Made by a program: the position numbers and the translations under genes | Part shown: positions 1 to 5,291 of the stretch, one piece after another | How the letters are laid out: the number at the start of each line of letters is the position of its first letter | Numbering within the stretch: the first letter of the stretch is position 1 | Origin: Gammaproteobacteria bacterium | GTDB lineage: Bacteria > Pseudomonadota > Gammaproteobacteria > UBA6429 > Thiohalophilaceae | NCBI GenBank assembly: GCA_011052165.1 | Contig: DRJN01000150.1 | Location: forward strand, 1 to 5,291 | Reading direction: 5' to 3' | Length of the DNA: 5,291 bases | Notes under the pieces: generated by a model | What the model was told of the DNA's origin: nothing | Seen by the model: only the letters and a program-made list of their open reading frames with translations | Database searches by the model: none

Positions 1-956
1 AACGCCTTGTCATAGTCGTTACGGTGAACGGTAAAAGTGAAATCCGTAGTCGAATCAGCAGCAACATTCTGAATAATCATATCGATCTCGATATTGGCCT
101 CGCCGATAGCACCCAGAATCGCATACGCCGTACCCGGCTCGTCCGGCACACCCAGAATTGTCAGCTTGGCTTCATCCCGATTAAAGGCGATGCCGGAAAT
201 AACAGCCCGCTCCATTTTTTCATCATCCTCAAAGGTTATCAGTGTGCCCGGTCCTTCGGTAAAAGAGGACAGTACGCGCAATCTGACATTGTATTTACCG
301 GCAAATTCCACCGCACGAATTTGCAACACCTTTGAACCCAGGCTGGCCATCTCCAGCATTTCCTCAAAGGTGATTCTGTCCAGTCGCCGGGCATCGGACA
401 CCACGCGTGGATCCGTGGTATAGACACCCTCCACATCGGTATAAATCCGGCATTCGTCAGCCTTCAACGCCGCCGCCAGCGCCACCGCGGTGGTGTCAGA
501 TCCCCCCCGGCCCAACGTGGTGATATTACCCTGTTCATCCCGGCCCTGGAATCCGGCCACTATCACCACGCGTCCCGCACCCAGATCCTCCTGCATACGC
601 GACTCGTCGATATCCAGAATTCGCGCCCGGGTATGGGAGTTATCCGTGAGAATACGCACCTGCGAGCCTGTATAGGAACGCGCCGGATAGCCCCGGCTGT
701 TTAGCGCGATGCTCAGCAGGGCAATAGTGACCTGCTCACCCGTGGACACCAGCACATCGTATTCGCGTGGCTCGGGAGTTTCCGTAATCTGGTTTGCCAT
801 GTCGATCAGGCGGTTGGTTTCACCGCTCATGGCCGACACCACCACCACCACATCATGACCGGCGTCCCGCGCAACAATCACTTTTTCCGCAACATCTTTG
901 ATCTTCTCGATGGTTCCCAGCGAGGTGCCGCCGTACTTCTGGACAATCAGAGCCAT
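1..956 (-). CDS. lysC: Aspartate kinase LysC (aspartokinase), 3' end cut off by window edge
   Basis: Cytoplasmic enzyme that phosphorylates L-aspartate with ATP to 4-phospho-L-aspartate, the entry step to lysine, diaminopimelate, threonine and methionine. I translated it by hand from the ATG at 954-956; it reads 318 codons without a stop and runs off the left edge. Amino-acid kinase signatures are visible: KYGGTS (residues 7-12), STGEQ (71-75), GFQG (135-138), GRGGSDTT (149-156) and TDVEGVYTTDPR (173-184). The first ACT domain begins near residue 264 (KLTILGVPDEPG) and contains the QNV...TTDFTFT segment, which corresponds to the feedback-inhibition region of other LysC proteins. Related monofunctional enzymes are about 400-415 aa, so roughly 90 residues are missing. 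No strong Shine-Dalgarno precedes the start, but the protein begins MALIVQKYGGTS exactly as family members do. Lysine/threonine feedback control is expected from the family and not shown here. Confidence 0.96.
   Translation of the reverse strand, partial: MALIVQKYGGTSLGTIEKIKDVAEKVIVARDAGHDVVVVVSAMSGETNRLIDMANQITETPEPREYDVLVSTGEQVTIALLSIALNSRGYPARSYTGSQVRILTDNSHTRARILDIDESRMQEDLGAGRVVIVAGFQGRDEQGNITTLGRGGSDTTAVALAAALKADECRIYTDVEGVYTTDPRVVSDARRLDRITFEEMLEMASLGSKVLQIRAVEFAGKYNVRLRVLSSFTEGPGTLITFEDDEKMERAVISGIAFNRDEAKLTILGVPDEPGTAYAILGAIGEANIEIDMIIQNVAADSTTDFTFTVHRNDYDKA
213..230 (-). promoter_or_regulatory. Candidate internal ribosome binding site and start codon for a LysC beta subunit
   Basis: Codon 248 of lysC is an ATG (213-215), preceded on the coding strand by GAGGATGATGAAAAA. 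The AGGA core lies 10 bases before the ATG. The residues that follow (MERAVISG, then DEAKLTILG) sit exactly at the junction between the kinase domain and the tandem ACT domains. This is the place where alpha2beta2 aspartokinases, such as those of Corynebacterium glutamicum and Bacillus subtilis, start their separately translated beta subunit in the same frame. That it works as a start here is inference. The site could simply be an Asp-Glu-rich linker whose codons happen to resemble a ribosome binding site. Confidence 0.4.
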
Positions 957-1066
957 TACACTTTTGTTGCACCCAAAAGGGGCAAATTAAACACTACTTT
1001 GGCGTAGATTGGAAGCAAAATGCGTTATAAATCACCAAGTCGTTCAATATCTTAACAATCCTGATC
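957..1066 (-). promoter_or_regulatory. alaS-lysC intergenic region (lysC leader) with small hairpin
   Basis: This 110-base gap holds no gene. A perfect 6-bp inverted repeat (961-966 with 974-979, 7-base loop) lies four bases before the lysC ATG, so its 3' arm covers the position where a ribosome binding site would sit. The 5' arm can also pair with five bases at 998-1002. A TATAAC hexamer (1024-1029, minus strand) and a TTTAAT hexamer (986-991) resemble -10 elements, but neither has a good -35 box at 16-18 bases, so no promoter is called. I see no GC-rich hairpin with a T-run, hence no clear alaS terminator, and alaS transcripts may read into lysC. The gap is too short for a standard lysine riboswitch. 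Confidence 0.3.
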
Positions 1067-3670
1067 TTAGAGGTTTAATCTGGATTCAATCCAGCTAGGC
1101 ACTGCCGCCAGTGCCCTGTCCAGGTTTTCCGGCTGATTACCACCCGCCTGGGCCATATCCGGTCGGCCACCGCCCCGCCCACCGATCTTTTCTGCGACCA
1201 CGTTCACCAGCTCACCGGCTTTAATTCGATCAGTACAATCCTTGCTCACACCGGCTATCAGACTGACTTTGCCATCTTTCACGGTGGAAAGCACGATCGC
1301 CGCAGGCCTCATTTTCTGCTTCAGCTGATCCACCGTGTCGCGCAGAACTTTTAGATCCGCGCCATCCAGTTTTGCCGCCAGCACCTTGATCCCGCCGATT
1401 TCGGTGGCCTGCTGAACAAGATCGTCCCCCCGTGAACTGGCCAACTTACCTTTCATCTGCTCCAGTTCTTTTTCCGCCATGCGGTTTTTCTCAAGCAACT
1501 GTTGCACCTTGTCCCGGAGTGTCTCCGGCGTGCTCTTGAGTAACGCCGCCACCTCCGTTAACAGGTTTTCGTGCTCCGTAATCCGTTTCAGGGCGGCCGA
1601 ACCGCTCACCGCCTCGATGCGCCGAACACCGGCTGCAACGCCGGTTTCTGAAAGGATTTTGAACAGGCCAATATCACCGGTACGATGGACATGGGTGCCA
1701 CCGCAAAGCTCTACCGAGAAATCGCCCATACTCAGCACCCTCACCTTGTCCTCATATTTCTCACCGAACAGCGCCATGGCGCCGCTTTTTTTAGCGACGC
1801 CCTGATCCATGATGCGCGTCACCACCTCATGATTACGGCGAATGTGCTGGTTGACCAGCGTCTCGATCCGACCCAACTGTTCCGGGCTAACGGGTTCAAA
1901 GTGGGAAAAATCAAAACGCAGGCGATCATCCGTAACCTGCGATCCTTTCTGCGTAACATGCTCACCCAGCAGTTCGCGTAACGCTGCGTGCAGCAGATGA
2001 GTAGCCGAATGATGACATGCGATAGCCTGACGGCGCTGACTATCCACCTGCGTCCTGACTGCATCCCCTGCTGCCAGCGATCCTTTCAGCATGCGCCCGA
2101 GATGCACAAACACCTTGCCCTGTTTCTGCGTATTCCGGACTTCAAATTCAGCCGTATCACTGACGATATGACCCGTATCCCCGACCTGGCCTCCGGATTC
2201 AGCATAAAAAGGGGAGCGATCCAGCACCAGCATACCTTCCTGATCAGCGTCCAGCCGCTCGCAGGGCTTACCATCGACCAGCAACTCGCTGACCACAGCC
2301 GAATCGCTGAGATGCTGATAACCGCTGAATTCTGTCTTGCCCTCCAGTTTCAGGGCTTTGCCATAATCAATGGCAAAGCTATTGGCGGAACGCGCCCGTT
2401 CGCGCTGCGCCGTCATCGCCTTCTCAAAACCCGCTGTGTCCAATTCCAGATTCTGTTCACGCGCAATATCCGCTGTGAGATCAACCGGAAAACCGTAGGT
2501 GTCATAGAGTTTGAAAACCGTCTCGCCGGGAATAATGCGCCCGGATAATTCACTGATCACATTTTCGAGAATCGTCATCCCCTGATCCAGGGTTTCGGCA
2601 AATCGTTCTTCTTCCTGTTTCAGTATTCGCTCAACCAGCGTCTGCGCCTTTGCCAACTCGGGATAAGCCTCGCCCATTTCCGTCACCAGCGCGTCCACCA
2701 GTTTGTAGAAAAAAGGATCGCGCACCCCCAGCTTATGACCGTGGCGCACTGCACGACGGATTATACGGCGCAGGACATACCCGCGCCCTTCATTAGCGGG
2801 TATCACACCATCGACGATCAGGAAACTACAGGAACGAATATGATCGGCAATGACTTTCAGGGAATTGTTGTCTTTATCCTCGCAGCCGCTCACGGCCATC
2901 ATGGCGGCGATCAGGTGCTGGAACAAGTCGATATCATAGTTACTGTGTCCGCCCTGCAGGATAGCCGCCAACCGTTCTAAACCCATGCCGGTATCCACTG
3001 AAGGTTTGGGTAGTGGATGCAATACGCCGTCGCGGTCGCGGTCGTACTGCATGAATACCAAATTCCAGATCTCGATGTAACGATCGCCGTCTTCATCCGG
3101 ACTACCGGGGGGACCGCCGGAAATCTCTTCGCCATGATCATAGAAAATTTCAGAGCAGGGACCGCAGGGACCCGTGTCGCCCATAGACCAGAAATTATCC
3201 TTCGCACCGATGCGTCTGAAATGGGCCGGATCGATCTGCATTTCTTTTAACCAGATATCCGCAGCCTCATCGTCTTCTTCGTAGATAGTGACCCAGAGTT
3301 TCTCTGCCGGCAGGCCCAGGGTCAGGGTTAGAAATTCCCAGGCAAACCGGATGGCTTCACGCTTGAAATAATCACCAAAGCTGAAGTTGCCCAGCATCTC
3401 GAAGAAGGTATGGTGGCGTGCCGTGTAACCGACGTTTTCCAGATCATTATGCTTGCCACCGGCACGCACACAACGCTGGGCGCTGACAGCACGCACATAA
3501 GCGCGTGTTTCCCTGCCCAGAAAAACATCCTTGAACGGCACCATCCCCGCATTGGTAAACAGCAGGGTTGGATCATCAACCGGTACCAATGAACCGGAAG
3601 GCACGACTTCATGACCGCGTTCCCTGAAATATTCAAGAAAGGCGGTTCTAAGTTCTGCACTGGTTTTCAT
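1067..3670 (-). CDS. alaS: Alanine--tRNA ligase (alanyl-tRNA synthetase)
   Basis: Cytoplasmic class II synthetase that attaches alanine to tRNA-Ala using ATP and hydrolyses Ser- and Gly-tRNA-Ala. It is 867 aa, against 876 in E. coli, and complete from ATG (3668-3670) to TAA (1067-1069). Domains in order: aminoacylation core (about 1-255) with the motif 2 region SAQRCVRAGG (63-72), HHTFFEMLGNFSFGDYF (86-102), WSMGDTGPCGPCSE (161-174) and motif 3 DTGMGLER (226-233); tRNA-recognition helices (about 256-440); editing domain with zinc ligands H554, H558 (HSATH), C656 and H660 (CGGTH); a coiled linker (about 695-745); and the C-Ala domain with the glycine-rich GGRGGGRPDMAQAGG (830-844). All expected key residues are present, with no frameshift. 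The ribosome binding site is weak (GAAG, 11 bases before ATG). It lies 111 bases after recX and 110 before lysC, same strand. Whether it has its own promoter is not visible. Confidence 0.98.
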   Translation of the reverse strand: MKTSAELRTAFLEYFRERGHEVVPSGSLVPVDDPTLLFTNAGMVPFKDVFLGRETRAYVRAVSAQRCVRAGGKHNDLENVGYTARHHTFFEMLGNFSFGDYFKREAIRFAWEFLTLTLGLPAEKLWVTIYEEDDEAADIWLKEMQIDPAHFRRIGAKDNFWSMGDTGPCGPCSEIFYDHGEEISGGPPGSPDEDGDRYIEIWNLVFMQYDRDRDGVLHPLPKPSVDTGMGLERLAAILQGGHSNYDIDLFQHLIAAMMAVSGCEDKDNNSLKVIADHIRSCSFLIVDGVIPANEGRGYVLRRIIRRAVRHGHKLGVRDPFFYKLVDALVTEMGEAYPELAKAQTLVERILKQEEERFAETLDQGMTILENVISELSGRIIPGETVFKLYDTYGFPVDLTADIAREQNLELDTAGFEKAMTAQRERARSANSFAIDYGKALKLEGKTEFSGYQHLSDSAVVSELLVDGKPCERLDADQEGMLVLDRSPFYAESGGQVGDTGHIVSDTAEFEVRNTQKQGKVFVHLGRMLKGSLAAGDAVRTQVDSQRRQAIACHHSATHLLHAALRELLGEHVTQKGSQVTDDRLRFDFSHFEPVSPEQLGRIETLVNQHIRRNHEVVTRIMDQGVAKKSGAMALFGEKYEDKVRVLSMGDFSVELCGGTHVHRTGDIGLFKILSETGVAAGVRRIEAVSGSAALKRITEHENLLTEVAALLKSTPETLRDKVQQLLEKNRMAEKELEQMKGKLASSRGDDLVQQATEIGGIKVLAAKLDGADLKVLRDTVDQLKQKMRPAAIVLSTVKDGKVSLIAGVSKDCTDRIKAGELVNVVAEKIGGRGGGRPDMAQAGGNQPENLDRALAAVPSWIESRLNL

Positions 3671-3781
3671 AGATTTTTACACTTCAATAAGACTAAAAAC
3701 ACAGGGTCGAGCAGAGCACCACAGACACTTTCTTCGGCCACCCGCACAAAATATCAGGCCGGGCTGTTGAGCTTCATTTTT
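3671..3781 (-). other. recX-alaS intergenic region, no clear signal
   Basis: This 111-base gap is the leader of alaS. On the coding strand it becomes AT-rich just before the alaS start (TTATTGAAGTGTAAAAATCT). I found no -35/-10 pair with acceptable spacing and no GC-rich hairpin followed by a T-run, so neither an alaS promoter nor a recX terminator is called. A weak 5-bp GGCC-based inverted repeat with a 17-base loop (3735-3739 with 3757-3761) is present but unconvincing. Confidence 0.5.
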
Positions 3782-4219
3782 TCAATCTACCTTCAATGCC
3801 CTGTTTATCTGTTCGTGAGTAAAGCCACGCTGTTGTAAAAAACGCGTCTGGCGTATACGTTGTTCAAACTCGCCCGGCAGTATCTCACCAAAGCGTTTGC
3901 AGCGCACCTGGCGAGCCTGTTCATACCAGTCCGCTTCCGGCAAATTCAGATATTGGCTAATAATGACATCATCCACACCGCGCTGTTTAAGCTCAGCCTG
4001 TATTTTTACGGGGCCGTTACCGCGTTGTATACGTGCATTCACAAAGGACTCGGCAAAACGCGCATCACTCAGTAAGCCATCAGTCATCAATCGGTCCAGG
4101 GCTACACTGATTTCTTTTTTATCCAAACCTTTACCGGCCAGTTTTTTCTCAAGCTCCAGCCGGCTGTGCTCCCGCCTGGCCAGATAATTCATAGCGGATT
4201 CACGAATAGAGGTTGCCAT
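3782..4219 (-). CDS. recX: Regulatory protein RecX, RecA filament modulator
   Basis: Small cytoplasmic protein that binds RecA filaments and limits their extension and activity, including SOS co-protease activity. The product is 145 aa from the ATG at 4217-4219, or 146 from the GTG immediately upstream (4220-4222, in frame). Both are possible and I prefer the ATG. A stop at 4241-4243 rules out a longer start. The sequence has the RecX pattern of three similar helical repeats: an N-terminal one with YLARREHSRLELEKKL, a middle one with GLLSDARFAESFVNAR, and a C-terminal one ending RFLQQRGFTHEQINRAL. It is slightly shorter than E. coli RecX (166 aa) but within the usual range. Position directly downstream of recA on the same strand confirms the identity. 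No Shine-Dalgarno is visible before the start (CCGGCTGT), which fits a protein normally kept scarce relative to RecA. Confidence 0.95.
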   Translation of the reverse strand: MATSIRESAMNYLARREHSRLELEKKLAGKGLDKKEISVALDRLMTDGLLSDARFAESFVNARIQRGNGPVKIQAELKQRGVDDVIISQYLNLPEADWYEQARQVRCKRFGEILPGEFEQRIRQTRFLQQRGFTHEQINRALKVD

Positions 4220-4239
4220 CACACAGCCGGAAAAAACTA

Positions 4240-4269
4240 TTTATAGATACAAATGAAAAGGGTGGTCAC
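4240..4269 (-). promoter_or_regulatory. Candidate sigma70-type promoter for recX
   Basis: On the minus strand a TATAAA hexamer (4240-4245, 5 of 6 consensus) lies 18 bases downstream of GTGACC (4264-4269, 4 of 6 match to TTGACA). Transcription would start near 4233, leaving a leader of only about 14 bases with no ribosome binding site. The -35 box lies inside the loop and stem of the recA terminator hairpin. The match is moderate and AT-rich DNA after a terminator gives such hits by chance, so this is tentative. Confidence 0.3.
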
Positions 4270-4281
4270 CCGGCCACCCTT
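4251..4281 (-). terminator. Probable intrinsic terminator (leaky) after recA
   Basis: On the minus strand AAGGGTGG (4274-4281) and CCACCCTT (4258-4265) form a perfect 8-bp stem with an 8-base loop. It begins 21 bases after the recA stop codon and is followed by TTCATTT, so with the last stem bases the tail reads TTTTCATTT. The broken T-run suggests incomplete termination. In E. coli a hairpin between recA and recX likewise lets a minor share of transcripts read into recX, giving much more RecA than RecX. The same role here is inferred from position and structure. Confidence 0.75.
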
Positions 4282-4301
4282 ATCGATTGTGCTCAGCGCA
4301 T

Positions 4302-5291
4302 TCACTCTTCGGCCAGCGCCGCCTCGGGTTCCGGCGGCTTTTCAGCTTCTGGCAAACCCAACAGCTTTTCACGGATCCGGGTTTCAATCTCCATGGCCAT
4401 GGCGGTATTTTCCTTGAGGAAGTTACGCACATTATCCTTGCCCTGACCAATACGCTCACCCTTGTAGCTGTACCAGGCGCCAGCCTTGTCGACCAGTCCT
4501 TCCTTTACACCCAGATCAATAATTTCACCTTCACGGGAAATACCCTCGTCATACAGCAAATCGAAAACCACCTGTTTGAAGGGCGGTGCAACCTTGTTTT
4601 TCACCACCTTGACCCGGGTCTCATTACCGATGATTTCATCACCTTTCTTCAGGGCGCCGATACGGCGGATGTCCAGGCGCACTGACGCATAGAATTTCAG
4701 TGCATTACCGCCGGTGGTGGTTTCCGGGTTACCGAACATGATGCCGATTTTCATGCGGATCTGGTTGATAAAAACCACCATGGTATTGGAACGCTTGATA
4801 TTGCCGGTGAGCTTGCGTAACGCCTGGGACATTAAGCGGGCCTGCAATCCCATGTGGGAATCACCCATGTCACCTTCGATTTCCGCCTTGGGCGTCAAAG
4901 CCGCCACCGAGTCGATCACCACGATGTCCACCGCACCGGAGCGCACCAGCATGTCCGTAATTTCCAGCGCCTGTTCACCGGTATCGGGCTGCGACACCAG
5001 CAGTTCGTCGACATTCACGCCCAGTTTCTCCGCATACAGCGGATCCAGCGCGTGTTCCGCATCCACAAATGCCGCCGTGCCCCCATTTTTCTGGCATTCG
5101 GCAATCACCTGCAGGGTCAGCGTGGTTTTACCCGAGGACTCCGGGCCGTAAATTTCAACCACCCGCCCTCTGGGCAGCCCCCCCACCCCCAGCGCGATAT
5201 CCAGACTGATGGAGCCGGTGGAAATGGTTTCCACATCCCTGGCCGCACTATTGTCTCCCAGCCGCATGACCGCACCCTTGCCAAACTGCTT
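4302..5291 (-). CDS. recA: Recombinase RecA, 5' end cut off by window edge
   Basis: DNA-dependent ATPase that forms filaments on single-stranded DNA, carries out homologous pairing and strand exchange, and triggers LexA self-cleavage in the SOS response. 329 codons plus TGA (4302-4304) are visible. The frame is open at the right edge, starting KQFGKG, which aligns near residue 20 of E. coli RecA (353 aa), so about 19 N-terminal residues and the promoter with any LexA box are outside. The Met at 5265-5267 (MRLG) is internal and not the start. Visible motifs: Walker A GPESSGKT (5124-5147), the catalytic Glu in VDAEHALDP (Glu codon 5055-5057), Walker B VVIDS (Asp codon 4911-4913), DNA-binding loop L1 around EGDMGDSHMG, FINQIR, and loop L2 GNPETTTGGNA. 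The C-terminal tail is acidic and proline-rich (six Glu in the last 16 residues). No key residue is missing. It is followed by a hairpin terminator and recX. Confidence 0.98.
   Translation of the reverse strand, partial: KQFGKGAVMRLGDNSAARDVETISTGSISLDIALGVGGLPRGRVVEIYGPESSGKTTLTLQVIAECQKNGGTAAFVDAEHALDPLYAEKLGVNVDELLVSQPDTGEQALEITDMLVRSGAVDIVVIDSVAALTPKAEIEGDMGDSHMGLQARLMSQALRKLTGNIKRSNTMVVFINQIRMKIGIMFGNPETTTGGNALKFYASVRLDIRRIGALKKGDEIIGNETRVKVVKNKVAPPFKQVVFDLLYDEGISREGEIIDLGVKEGLVDKAGAWYSYKGERIGQGKDNVRNFLKENTAMAMEIETRIREKLLGLPEAEKPPEPEAALAEE
5162..5190 (-). other. G-rich tract with four-tract quadruplex-like pattern inside recA
   Basis: On the coding strand this stretch reads as G5, T, G7, nine bases, G3, C, G3. 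It therefore has at least four runs of three or more G within 29 bases and fits a loose G-quadruplex pattern. It encodes the LGVGGLPRGR segment just before Walker A, using the codons GGG, GGG, GGG, CCC, AGA, GGG and CGG, which are generally uncommon in highly expressed genes of related bacteria. A short GCCC-AGA-GGGC hairpin could compete with a quadruplex. Whether it folds or matters is unknown. Confidence 0.4.

Noticed and set aside
1024..1029. TATAAC as a -10 box for lysC
   Set aside because: The only TTGAAC-like -35 candidate is 12 bases away and the hexamer at 17 bases does not resemble a -35.
957..1066. Lysine riboswitch upstream of lysC
   Set aside because: The leader is at most 110 bases, shorter than known lysine riboswitches, and lacks a multi-helix junction or terminator stem.
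1988..2548. 186-codon open frame on the plus strand
   Set aside because: It lies wholly antisense to the alaS editing and middle regions; the translation has no family resemblance, and long antisense frames are common opposite conserved genes of this base composition.
3671..3692. AAGTGTAA 8-mer shared just upstream of both alaS and lysC starts
   Set aside because: Eight A-rich bases in two short AT-rich leaders are easily coincidental, and their distances to the start codons differ.
3735..3761. Inverted repeat CGGCC/GGCCG as a recX terminator
   Set aside because: Only 5 bp with a 17-base loop and no T-run after it.
4287..4685. 132-codon plus-strand open frame antisense to the recA 3' end
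   Set aside because: It overlaps the recA coding region completely and shows no recognisable domain.
4714..5151. 145-codon open frame on the plus strand, Ser-rich
   Set aside because: Antisense to the most conserved part of recA, including Walker A; the Ser-rich composition is what the reverse complement of recA codons yields.
5265..5267. ATG (MRLG) as the recA start
   Set aside because: The frame stays open upstream and encodes KQFGKGAV, matching the conserved RecA N-terminal region; the real start is beyond the right edge.

Overview
The window looks like ordinary chromosomal DNA from a gammaproteobacterium of moderate GC content. The evidence is the recA-recX-alaS-lysC gene order together with protein sequences that read as close relatives of the gammaproteobacterial families. 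I cannot fix the genus. The tight linkage of all four genes suggests a lineage outside the enterics, for example a Chromatiales-like group. That placement is inference.

All four genes lie on the minus strand, so transcription runs from the right edge to the left. From right to left they are: recA (3' 329 codons, start outside the window); a 79-base gap with a hairpin terminator and a candidate recX promoter; recX (complete); a 111-base gap with no clear signal; alaS (complete, 867 aa); a 110-base gap with a small hairpin next to the lysC start; and lysC (first 318 codons, 3' end outside the window). There are no gene-free stretches longer than 111 bases. I see no RNA genes, mobile elements, CRISPR arrays or phage remnants.

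RecA and RecX form a functional pair: RecA is the recombinase and SOS co-protease, and RecX restrains its filaments. AlaS charges tRNA-Ala and edits mischarged tRNA. LysC makes aspartyl phosphate for lysine, threonine, methionine and diaminopimelate. The last two are housekeeping functions with no obvious mechanistic tie to recA. In related genomes csrA often follows lysC, so it may lie just past the left edge.

I did not find an undescribed system. The points most worth checking are a possible internal translation start in lysC that would make a separate regulatory (beta) subunit, a G-rich rare-codon cluster near the start of recA, and a candidate recX promoter overlapping the recA terminator. 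All are modest.
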